Assembly (NCBI GenBank): GCA_031254175.1
Contig: JAIRUY010000008.1
Coordinates: 1-8,049 of the forward strand
Direction: 5' to 3'
DNA: 8,049 nt
Source of the DNA: Treponema sp.
GTDB taxonomy: Bacteria > Spirochaetota > Spirochaetia > Treponematales > Breznakiellaceae
Part shown: piece by piece, positions 1-6,524 of the stretch
Layout of the letters: each line of letters opens with the position of its first letter
How positions within the stretch are numbered: the stretch's first letter is position 1
Notes under the pieces: model-generated
The model's database searches: none
The model's input: the letters and a program-made list of their open reading frames with translations, nothing else
What the model was told of the DNA's origin: nothing
Translations under genes and position numbers: made by a program

Positions 1-174
1 GTTGAGGTTACCATGTTACAGGAAAACGCCCGCCAAACGGTTTTTTTTATAAATCAACCCACAAGGAGAATTGTATGCCAAAAATGCTGACTGGCTGCCA
101 ACCAAGCACAACGAACAGCTTGCCATGACAGCATAGAAAACATCTGTCACCGCTTGTGGAGACGCAAACTCCAA
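1..174. other. Intergenic region after the M16 gene
   Basis: No recognisable gene lies here. It holds two weak hairpins (127-148 and 153-175) and a run of eight T at 41-48 on the plus strand, preceded by a poor CCG/CGG stem with flanking A/T pairing. That could be a weak terminator for a plus-strand gene outside the window. A 17-codon plus-strand frame at 75-128 has a good ribosome site but no other support. A 29-residue frame on the minus strand has no clear ribosome site. Confidence 0.5.
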
Positions 175-197
175 GCTATCCGGTTACGCCGGATAGC
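175..197 (-). terminator. Perfect 9-pair hairpin just after the M16 gene
   Basis: Two bases after the protease stop codon, GCTATCCGG and CCGGATAGC form nine perfect pairs around a five-base loop. No T run follows on the minus strand, so it is either a Rho-type or 3'-end-stabilising structure rather than a classical intrinsic terminator. A weaker hairpin abuts it (153-175, CTTG/GGAG type arms with a bulge), and another lies at 127-148 (GACAG/CTGTC). Confidence 0.45.
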
Positions 198-199
198 AA

Positions 200-3076
200 T
201 CATTCCCTGTTTCCGGGGTACAACACAATCTGCACAGGACCTGCTGCAAGTATATTCCAAATGAGTTCCTGCACATCTTCAACAGTAACGGCCTTTATCG
301 CTTCGGGGCGCATATTGAGTCTGTTAAGCGGCGTATTATAAAGCACAGAGGAATTTATATAACTCTGGGCTATAAACAGATTTCTCTGCATTGAGTTTTC
401 ATGCGACATAAACAGCGCTTCCTTTGATTTGTTAAATGTATCGATGTTAAGCGGCATATTTGCAGTATCCGTTAACAGGTCATTAACAGTGGCGATTAGT
501 TCATCAGTACGCGCGGGATCACACTGAAAAAACACATTAAGGCTGTATTCGCCTCTCGGAATAACAGAAACCGAAACATTGGAAGAAATTGAATATACTC
601 CTCCCAGTTTTTCCCGGATTTCATCTATAAGCAGAATATCAAGATACTCCGAAAGAACAGCGGCAGCCTGATTCTTTTTCTCGTCAAAATCTGATGCCCC
701 GGGAGCGAACCGGGCAAGATACACCATGCTTCTTTCATCCTGCCCTCTGTAAATTGTCCTTTCAATTGACTGCGGGCGGGTTATTTCCGGATCAACCCAC
801 ATATTCATCGAAGCGGCGTTTGGAACAGAAGCGATAAAGTCTGCCGAATACCCGCGCATCAATTCAGGGTTTAGATTTCCTGTAAATACAAAAGTATAAT
901 CTGCGGGGTTTATGCATTGATTCAAAAAGGCAAAGGCTTTTTCTAGCGAAACAGCGTCCATATCTTTCGCTTCAAGAGGCATATAAAGAGGATGGTTATT
1001 ATAAATAATTCTTGTTAATTCACGGGAAAAAAATCTTTGCGGATTTTCTTCCTGATGCGCCAGATTTGTTCTGTACTGATCGAGCATTGCCGCAACCGCC
1101 CGTTCATCAAGTTTCGGCATTAAAAAGAAAAGGTAGATCATTTCAAAAAGTGTTCTGATATCCTGTGTTGTAGAAGAGCCCTGAAAGCCGCGCGTAAAAC
1201 CGGAATTCCAGAAAGAAAACGAAACCTGTTTGCCTGCCAGTTTATTGATAAGTTCTGTGCGTGAATAAGGCCCGATGCCGGATACATTAACCATTTCAGA
1301 AACGAGGCTGGCAGAAATTATATTCTCCTCAGGCACATTGGCAGTTCCGCCTCTTGCCATTGCGTACATAATAATTTCGTTATTTCTGTTTGCCGTTTCC
1401 TTTAGTATTACTCTGGCTCCGTTGGACAATTCAAGAATAACGGCTCCTGTCTCTTTGTCAACCTCTTCTGATATTATTAAACCGGATGCCGGAATCTCTT
1501 GCAGCAATTCACCTGTGACGGCTATATCCTGCCTCGGCGAAAGGTTTGCATTTTCTGTTTCCATGAATATTTCCTTTATACGTTCCGCGGAAGGAAGATT
1601 TTCCGCCTCTGCCTGCGGGGCAAGCAGAAAAACAGTACAATCATTATCTGCAAAATAGTTTTTTACCGCCTCGGCGATTTCGTTCATGCCAATACCGGGA
1701 AGCATGGAAGCAACTGCCTCTGCTTCCCATTCAATGTCCGCCATATCTTCGCCTGTCAGAAAATGCAGAGTAAAACCGTTTACATAAGAACTTGAATCGC
1801 GTCTGTCTTTTTCAGATAACTGTCTTTCCATATAGGAAACAAACACAAGTTTCGCCCGTTCAAGTTCGCTTTCTGTAAAGGCAAACCGGCGAATCGATTC
1901 TTTTTCCAGAAGTAATTCCCTTAACGCTTCTTCGGTTAAATTCACTGCGGCGCCGCCTGTCTTCGGCGTGGTGCCCATGCTGTAAAAACGCGATTTTTCC
2001 GACCATCGCCAGGTACTTCCCCAGTAATCTGCTGCTGCGGCATCAGGATCGGAAGCCTTCTCCTCGAAACGCATATTCAGCATTATGGCTGTCAAATAAT
2101 CAATAACACTCTGACGATAATAGCCGACAGTACCTCTTTGCCCACTGTGAGGCATTTTATAATATATCATAAAACTGGAAGATGTCAGTTCCGGATCTGT
2201 AATAATTTCCACATGGAAATTGCCGTTTTCCGGAGGCGGCAATTCATAACGGGGACGGTCTACAGGTTTAACGGCTGCCGGCATATTAAAATGGTTTGCC
2301 AGTTCCGCTTCAAGGGCTTTTCCGTCAAAATCGCCGACAAAGACAAGAGCCATATTGTCGCTTGTATACCAGAAGTCATAAAAACTTTTTAATTGAAGCG
2401 CAGTCGCATTTGCTATTGTTTCCGCAAGCCCGATTGGCTCACGGTCAGCGTAAGCGGAACCCGCAAAAAGCACCGGAAAAATTATTTTCCTCGCCCTTTC
2501 CATTGCGCCAAGTCTCGAACGAAGTTCTTCAAGGATAACAAGGCTTTCGCTCTGAACATCTTCCGGTTTAAAACTAACGGCATGAGTCCAGTCATCAAGA
2601 ATGGCAAGCGCCCTGTCGGGGATTTTTTTTATTCCGCCGGAAACTTCTACAGGCACATCGAAGTGATAAACAGTTTCATTATATGAAGTGTAAGCGTTTA
2701 CGTCCGCACCAAAACGCATTCCAAGGGAACGCAGATATTCAATCAATTCCAGTTTGGGAAAACGTTTCGTGTCATTAAAAGCAAGATGCTCGATAAAATG
2801 GGCAAAGCCTCTCTCATCGTCCCTTTCAAGCACAGAGCCGGCATTTACAACAAGGGCAAGATGCGCGCGGTTTTCCGGGCGCTGATTTTCAAGAATGTAG
2901 TAGGTGAGTCCGTTCGGCAGAGTTCCGGTTATTGCCCTGCCTGTAAGGGGAATTTTTTCGCTTTGATCGTAAACAGCAGAATAATCCGCCGCATGGACGC
3001 TTCCAAAGGCAAAGACAAGCGCAAAAACCAAAACAACTATTTTATAAAATGAAAAATGAGTTTTGTTTATTTTCAT
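200..3076 (-). CDS. Secreted M16 (pitrilysin/PqqL-type) zinc metalloprotease
   Basis: This is an exported two-halved peptidase of family M16, whose members cut peptides inside a closed clamshell. It has 958 residues, the size of PqqL-like members. Residues 1-29 look like a signal peptide: basic start, hydrophobic core (13-25), and a VHA|AD cleavage site, so a periplasmic or outer-envelope location is expected. The inverted zinc motif HFIEH is at 93-97, with E96 the catalytic base. E177 and E184, seven apart in SESLVILEE, fit the downstream glutamate pair, with E184 the likely third zinc ligand. The C-terminal half has no zinc motif but keeps the Arg-x6-Tyr substrate-binding pair (R821, Y828 in REKLGGVY). 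The gene looks intact and active. It follows fliJ by 26 nt but has no Shine-Dalgarno sequence, unlike the fli genes here whose starts are visible. The substrate is unknown, and a flagellar role cannot be inferred from position alone. Confidence 0.92.
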   Translation of the reverse strand: MKINKTHFSFYKIVVLVFALVFAFGSVHAADYSAVYDQSEKIPLTGRAITGTLPNGLTYYILENQRPENRAHLALVVNAGSVLERDDERGFAHFIEHLAFNDTKRFPKLELIEYLRSLGMRFGADVNAYTSYNETVYHFDVPVEVSGGIKKIPDRALAILDDWTHAVSFKPEDVQSESLVILEELRSRLGAMERARKIIFPVLFAGSAYADREPIGLAETIANATALQLKSFYDFWYTSDNMALVFVGDFDGKALEAELANHFNMPAAVKPVDRPRYELPPPENGNFHVEIITDPELTSSSFMIYYKMPHSGQRGTVGYYRQSVIDYLTAIMLNMRFEEKASDPDAAAADYWGSTWRWSEKSRFYSMGTTPKTGGAAVNLTEEALRELLLEKESIRRFAFTESELERAKLVFVSYMERQLSEKDRRDSSSYVNGFTLHFLTGEDMADIEWEAEAVASMLPGIGMNEIAEAVKNYFADNDCTVFLLAPQAEAENLPSAERIKEIFMETENANLSPRQDIAVTGELLQEIPASGLIISEEVDKETGAVILELSNGARVILKETANRNNEIIMYAMARGGTANVPEENIISASLVSEMVNVSGIGPYSRTELINKLAGKQVSFSFWNSGFTRGFQGSSTTQDIRTLFEMIYLFFLMPKLDERAVAAMLDQYRTNLAHQEENPQRFFSRELTRIIYNNHPLYMPLEAKDMDAVSLEKAFAFLNQCINPADYTFVFTGNLNPELMRGYSADFIASVPNAASMNMWVDPEITRPQSIERTIYRGQDERSMVYLARFAPGASDFDEKKNQAAAVLSEYLDILLIDEIREKLGGVYSISSNVSVSVIPRGEYSLNVFFQCDPARTDELIATVNDLLTDTANMPLNIDTFNKSKEALFMSHENSMQRNLFIAQSYINSSVLYNTPLNRLNMRPEAIKAVTVEDVQELIWNILAAGPVQIVLYPGNRE

Positions 3077-3082
3077 GAATTC

Positions 3083-3111
3083 ATTATACAGGAAAAATCG
3101 TTTTATATCGA
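3083..3111 (-). promoter_or_regulatory. Predicted sigma70-type promoter for the M16 protease gene
   Basis: On the sense strand TCGATA (3111-3106, four of six matches to TTGACA) is followed after exactly 17 nt by a perfect TATAAT (3088-3083). The -10 box ends 6 nt before the ATG at 3076. Counting its last base as -7 puts +1 on the A of the ATG. The -35 box lies over the last codons of fliJ. This would uncouple the protease from the flagellar operon and yield a leaderless transcript. Confidence 0.5.
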
Positions 3112-3522
3112 GTGTCTTGCCGCTGTCAGATCGTCAATTTCATTCATCTGCGCATTAAGCATTTCCCTGCGGTATTCTTTTTGTCTTTTATCTTTTAAAT
3201 TTTCCATCACCTTAAAATCCTTTTGCGCTTCAAGGTAAAGGGCTCGTTTTTCTTCTACTGTCATCTCTGCTTTTGCTGCCTGTTCTGCAAGTTTTTCCGT
3301 TTCCTGCTCAAGCCTGAGTATATAATTATCCCACGAAACAAAATCCGCGATATTGGAAAAACGGCTTTGTGCCGCGTTATGGCGCTTTTGCGCAATTTCT
3401 TTTATATCATTTTCTATCTTATTGAGGATACTGATTGCCTGGCCAAGAGCAAGTTTACATTCTTCTTCCCTGAATTTTCTTAATTGCAGCACTTTTTCAA
3501 GGCTGAACTTAAACCTTCTCAA
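3103..3522 (-). CDS. fliJ: FliJ, flagellar export coiled-coil stalk protein
   Basis: FliJ is the small coiled-coil protein that sits in the centre of the FliI ring, couples it to the export gate and helps escort export chaperones. The 139-residue protein is close to the usual 140-150. It begins with FKFSLEKVLQLRKFREEE, the conserved FliJ N-terminus. It is almost entirely charged and heptad-like, with no membrane segment, and ends in the family-like basic stretch LKDKRQKEYRREMLNAQMNEID. The start codon is TTG with a strong ribosome site. The hairpins upstream may reduce read-through from fliI and so lower its expression. The stop is 26 nt before the next gene, and the end of fliJ overlaps the predicted -35 box of that gene. 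Confidence 0.9.
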   Translation of the reverse strand: MRRFKFSLEKVLQLRKFREEECKLALGQAISILNKIENDIKEIAQKRHNAAQSRFSNIADFVSWDNYILRLEQETEKLAEQAAKAEMTVEEKRALYLEAQKDFKVMENLKDKRQKEYRREMLNAQMNEIDDLTAARHSI

Positions 3523-3527
3523 ACCTT

Positions 3528-3532
3528 CCTCC
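3528..3532 (-). promoter_or_regulatory. Shine-Dalgarno sequence setting the TTG start of fliJ
   Basis: GGAGG on the sense strand lies 5 nt before a TTG at 3522-3520. The protein read from this codon begins RRFKFSLEKVLQLRK, the normal FliJ N-terminus, so a TTG start is well supported. Confidence 0.75.
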
Positions 3533-3556
3533 GGCCGATGCGCATAACGTACTAGA

Positions 3557-3587
3557 GTTGTTCGGAAACTTCAGTTTTCCGAACAAC
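3557..3587 (-). repeat. Third hairpin, diverged copy of the post-fliI palindrome
   Basis: A perfect 12-pair stem, GTTGTTCGGAAA with TTTCCGAACAAC, surrounds a 7-nt loop. Its right arm on the sense strand, AGTTTCCGAACAACTCT, matches the right arm of the hairpin at 3636-3673 (GGTTCCCGAACAAGTCT) at 14 of 17 positions. The left arms share TTGTTCG. No U-tract follows. Two related palindromes flanking a third hairpin look like a repeated extragenic palindrome pair. Confidence 0.55.
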
Positions 3588-3601
3588 ATCCTTATAAAAC
3601 C

Positions 3602-3634
3602 GCATTTTTGCAGGGCTTTAGCCCGAAAAAATGC
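3602..3634 (-). other. Second hairpin in the fliI-fliJ gap
   Basis: The outer stem is GCATTTTT (3634-3627 on the sense strand) paired with AAAAATGC (3609-3602), eight pairs. After a small internal loop, GGGC pairs with GCCC around a TAAA loop. The U-tract of the preceding terminator-like hairpin is the left arm of this one. The two structures are therefore stacked end to end and might compete, as in an attenuator. Four T follow two bases after the stem. Confidence 0.5.
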
Positions 3635-3673
3635 AAGACTTGTTCGGGAACCATCGGGTTCACGAACAAGTCT
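3626..3673 (-). terminator. Strong hairpin with U-tract just after fliI
   Basis: One base after the fliI stop, arms 3657-3673 and 3636-3652 form a 17-position stem with a single mismatch and a four-base loop. On the sense strand the left arm is AGACTTGTTCGTGAACC. A run of six T (3631-3626) starts 5 nt after the stem, so it looks like an intrinsic terminator or attenuator inside the operon, before fliJ. The offset of the U-tract from the stem makes full termination uncertain. The arms also resemble those of the hairpin at 3557-3587, so it could instead be a dispersed repeated palindrome. Confidence 0.55.
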
Positions 3674-3674
3674 A

Positions 3675-5177
3675 TTAACCAAAAATGCTTGATGTCGGCA
3701 CCGAAGAGAAAAGAGACGCAACACTGTTAAGAGCCGCCGAGGTCTCTTCAGTCTGGAGGGGTTTTACTTCAGCTTTGAGCGGCTTTTCCTTCTTTATAAC
3801 CCGGGCGGAAGCGGCAATTAACTTTTCGTTGTTATCCGCCATTTCTTCTTCGGGAATATCTATGCCTGTTATTTCCGCCATGGCAGAAAGCGTCTGTTCA
3901 AGCGAAGAAGGTTCATCTACATCCTGAACCAGAAAATTTTCTATTGACGCGTGTTTTGCAATTGCGTAATCAATTTCCGGATTGGATCCGCTGTGGTACG
4001 CGCCGACATTTATAAGTTCCTCCGATCTTGCGTAAACCGCCATTGTTTTGCGGATAGCCCCTGCTGCGGCTTTGGAAGCCGGACCCGAAACAGCCGGAGC
4101 GAGACGGGAAATGCTTTGCAGAACATCAATTGCAGGATAATGAAAACTTTGGGCAAGGTCTCTTGAAAGGACTATGTGGCCGTCGAGTATACCGCGGACA
4201 GTGTCGGCAACAGGTTCGTCCATATCATCTCCGTCTACAAGTATTGTATAAAAGCCCGTAATACTGCCCTTGTCGGAAGTTCCGGATCTTTCAAGAAGTT
4301 TCGGCATCGAATCAAACATGCTGGGAGTAAAACCCCTTTGAGCCGGAGGTTCGCCGGACGCAAGGCCTATTTCCCTCATAGCGCGGGCAAAGCGCGTAAC
4401 AGAATCAAACAAAAGCATTACGTCTTTTCCCTGATCGCGGAAATATTCAGCGATGGCTGTGGCGACATAAGCACCGCGAAGGCGCGCAAGCGGCGGAGAA
4501 TTGCCGGGAGTTACTACAAGAACGCTTTTTTTCAGCCCTTCCTGCCCCAGATCGTTTTCAATAAAATCATTTACTTCCCGTCCGCGCTCGCCTATTAGGG
4601 CAACAACATTAACATCCGCAGTTGTGTTACGCGCAATCATTCCCAGAAGGGTGGATTTTCCCACGCCGGAACCCGCAAAAATACCCAGTCTCTGCCCTTT
4701 TCCGACAGCAAGAAGACCGTCAATCGCCCTAACCCCTGTTGTAATGCGTTCTGTTACCCTTCTCCTTTTTAACGGATCGGGAGGACTCGCAAGGGCCGGA
4801 TATGTACAGACAGATGAGATGTCACCCAACATATCAATCGGATTTCCAAGAGCATCAAGAACACGTCCTAAAAGCCTGTCCGATACAGGCACTTCAAGCT
4901 TTGAACCAAGAGCAACAACCCTGTCGCCGATTTCAATTCCGTCAGTCTCATCATAGGCCATCAGCTGGACTATATCATCCTTAAGCCCGACCACTTCGGC
5001 CATTATTTTACCTTTGCCTTTTGGCGCAACTATTCTGCATATTTCGCCGATTACCGCAAGAGGGCCGCGGCTTTCTAGCAAAAGCCCCTGAACTTTGCAA
5101 ATTTTTCCTGAGTATTTTATTGGGTCAGTTTTTTCTGTGTATGAAAGATATTTTTCAAAAACAAAAGTTTTTTCCAC
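3675..5177 (-). CDS. fliI: FliI, flagellar type III export ATPase, with C-terminal extension
   Basis: FliI is the hexameric ATPase that powers and orders export of flagellar rod, hook and filament proteins with FliH and FliJ. From the GTG start it has 500 residues, longer than the usual 435-460. The N-terminal beta-barrel domain covers about 15-90. The Walker A loop GSGVGKST is at 169-176, the catalytic-Glu segment GERGREV around E197, and Walker B (VMLLFDS) ends with Asp258. The C-terminal domain has the family segment GAYHSGSNPEIDYAI at about 392-406. The usual family end is reached near residue 440; the remaining 55-60 residues are a Lys/Glu-rich linker plus a Ser/Ala/Leu-rich end (SAALNSVASLF). 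A longer form from ATG 5198 (507 residues) is possible but lacks a ribosome site. The start is 39 nt after the fliH stop. Three hairpins separate it from fliJ. Confidence 0.96.
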   Translation of the reverse strand: MEKTFVFEKYLSYTEKTDPIKYSGKICKVQGLLLESRGPLAVIGEICRIVAPKGKGKIMAEVVGLKDDIVQLMAYDETDGIEIGDRVVALGSKLEVPVSDRLLGRVLDALGNPIDMLGDISSVCTYPALASPPDPLKRRRVTERITTGVRAIDGLLAVGKGQRLGIFAGSGVGKSTLLGMIARNTTADVNVVALIGERGREVNDFIENDLGQEGLKKSVLVVTPGNSPPLARLRGAYVATAIAEYFRDQGKDVMLLFDSVTRFARAMREIGLASGEPPAQRGFTPSMFDSMPKLLERSGTSDKGSITGFYTILVDGDDMDEPVADTVRGILDGHIVLSRDLAQSFHYPAIDVLQSISRLAPAVSGPASKAAAGAIRKTMAVYARSEELINVGAYHSGSNPEIDYAIAKHASIENFLVQDVDEPSSLEQTLSAMAEITGIDIPEEEMADNNEKLIAASARVIKKEKPLKAEVKPLQTEETSAALNSVASLFSSVPTSSIFG

Positions 5178-5183
5178 CGGAAG

Positions 5184-5190
5184 TCCTCCC
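5184..5190 (-). promoter_or_regulatory. Shine-Dalgarno sequence that decides the fliI start
   Basis: GGGAGGA on the sense strand lies 6 nt before a GTG at 5177-5175. The in-frame ATG seven codons upstream (5198) has no such site at proper distance; the nearest purine run, GGAG, is about 13 nt away. The ribosome site lies inside the coding sequence that the ATG start would imply. This favours the GTG start. Confidence 0.75.
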
Positions 5191-5216
5191 TGCTCCATGT
5201 TAAACGAACAACTCCA

Positions 5217-6419
5217 TTATTCTTTCTGTTTGTTTTTTTCCACCGCCGCCAATATTTGTTTATCAGATTCTCTTTTACCTTTCATGCTCATTGTAGCAAG
5301 AGCTGCCAAAGCCGCAGATGCTGTCAAAGCGGCATTGGCGGTTTCAGCTTCATCAACATCTTCTTCTGCATCACCATCGACAGAGCGTCTTTTTTGAGGT
5401 TTTAATTTTTCCATGCCCATCAATGCCGATGTTGCTGTAAGATCGGCGTTTAAATTCGCAGTTCGTACAACAGGCTGCGGTATAGTTCCCTGTATTGTAG
5501 ATTTTGACGGAGAAATCTCCAGTATTTTGCTTTCCAGTTCCGCAAGCTGACTGGCTATCCTCGCATCTATTTCTCCAAAGTCTGTTTCTATTATGCAGCC
5601 GCCCGGATCAACTTTGGTATCTTCAACCAGTTGAATTGAATTTGCCCCTTCCATAAGCCTGATAAAATCTTCCTTATGCTCTGTAGCCATTTGGAGGTCA
5701 ACCAGATTGACCCTGATAATAATATCGCCTTTTGCTTTCACCTTTCGCAGCGCTTCAACAATATTCGGGATAATTACATCCCGCTGATTTTCGGATATCG
5801 TTTTTACTACTTTACGCGCGATAAGAAGAACAAGCTCAATTACCTGCTGTTCAGTTTCACTTAAAATTTCTCCCCGTTTGTTACTGGCACGTTCAAGTAT
5901 CGTTTGCGTTCTTTCAATCAAACGGTCAACTTCAGCCTTGCCTTCGCCATATCCGTCTTCACGGCCTTCTTCTCTGCCCTTGTCACGCGCTTCTTTTTGA
6001 ATATTTTCAAGTGACAGTCTTGCCTCATTTTCTATTTCCGCCGCTTTTATTCCGGCATCAGCAATAATTCTTTCCGCTTCTTCTTCCGCCCGTTGTTTAA
6101 TCACAAGAGATTCATCTGTTCCGCGCTGAACTTCCCGGAAAGCTGCATCCTGCGCGTCCTTAATAATATTTTTGGCTTCCTCTTTTGAGTCTGCGAACAT
6201 TTTTTCTTTTTCTTCTTCCCAGTGGATTTTGAATGCTTCGGCTTCACGGCGAATTTCATCAATTGTGGGGCCTCTGTATTCTTCCATATCAACCAAGTCC
6301 TCGACTTCGTCTTCAACAGGCGTTAAATGCGACAGTTCGATAAAATTCGTTGGAGGATCAAGAACAATTTTATCCGGAAGTTCCACAAGCTCGCTATTTC
6401 TGAATACAGCCTTTAACAT
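5217..6419 (-). CDS. fliH: FliH, export ATPase regulator/stator, with long C-terminal tail
   Basis: FliH dimers hold the FliI ATPase at the flagellar export gate and C-ring and restrain its activity. The protein has 400 residues; many bacterial FliH proteins are about 230-310. The N-terminal 50 residues are acidic, the part that contacts the C-ring in the family. A long charged coiled coil covers about 50-180. Inside it, glycines 148, 152, 156 and 160 form three consecutive GxxxG steps, the dimerisation signature of FliH. The C-terminal FliI-binding domain covers about 185-300 and includes VDPGGCIIETDFGEIDARI at 270-288. Residues from about 303 onward form an extra tail, basic then acidic, with an Ala-rich segment at 360-376. 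The ATG at 6419 is preceded by AAGAGGG (6426-6432) with 6-nt spacing. fliI follows closely. Family assignment is firm; the role of the tail is unknown. Confidence 0.93.
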   Translation of the reverse strand: MLKAVFRNSELVELPDKIVLDPPTNFIELSHLTPVEDEVEDLVDMEEYRGPTIDEIRREAEAFKIHWEEEKEKMFADSKEEAKNIIKDAQDAAFREVQRGTDESLVIKQRAEEEAERIIADAGIKAAEIENEARLSLENIQKEARDKGREEGREDGYGEGKAEVDRLIERTQTILERASNKRGEILSETEQQVIELVLLIARKVVKTISENQRDVIIPNIVEALRKVKAKGDIIIRVNLVDLQMATEHKEDFIRLMEGANSIQLVEDTKVDPGGCIIETDFGEIDARIASQLAELESKILEISPSKSTIQGTIPQPVVRTANLNADLTATSALMGMEKLKPQKRRSVDGDAEEDVDEAETANAALTASAALAALATMSMKGKRESDKQILAAVEKNKQKE

Positions 6420-6448
6420 AAATTTCCCTCTTAATTATATAATCCGCA

Positions 6449-6506
6449 AGGCGCAAGTTTACCGGACAAATAACTTAAATATTTTCCGCCCGGCAAACTT
6501 ACACCT
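6449..6506 (-). other. Long imperfect hairpin in the fliG-fliH gap
   Basis: The 105-nt gap between fliG and fliH contains arms 6490-6505 and 6450-6465, GGTGTAAGTTTGCCGG and CCGGTAAACTTGCGCC on the sense strand. These pair over all 16 positions with three G-U wobbles. One outer A-U pair (6506/6449) and five inner pairs (6485-6489 with 6466-6470, three of them G-U) extend this to 22 consecutive pairs around a 14-nt loop. No U-tract follows, so it is not a standard terminator. It ends about 16 nt before the fliH Shine-Dalgarno sequence. It may be an mRNA processing or stability element, or a decayed mobile inverted repeat. Confidence 0.6.
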
Positions 6507-6524
6507 AACAAAAGCCACAAAGAG

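Noticed and set aside
24..48. Plus-strand terminator ending in eight T
   Set aside because: The T run is good but the stem is only CCG/CGG with bulged A/T flanks, and no plus-strand gene is visible to end there.
1..90. Possible 3' end of a plus-strand gene entering from the left edge, open to a stop at 88-90
   Set aside because: Only 29 codons are visible, with no recognisable sequence, and the frame reads through the T run; open length of this size is expected by chance.
3509..3724. A 71-codon minus-strand frame running through the hairpin cluster into the fliJ start
   Set aside because: It overlaps the end of fliI and the palindromes out of frame. An AAGG is only one base from its inner ATG, so there is no usable ribosome site, and the product resembles nothing known.
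4501..4956. A 151-codon plus-strand frame opposite fliI
   Set aside because: It lies entirely antisense to conserved ATPase motifs and its Pro/Ser/Arg-rich sequence fits a shadow of that coding region.
5205..5214. A 10-base match (CGAACAACTC) in the fliH-fliI gap to one arm of the palindrome at 3557-3587
   Set aside because: It is a single arm without a partner, so no hairpin forms, and ten bases is too short to claim a third copy of the repeat.
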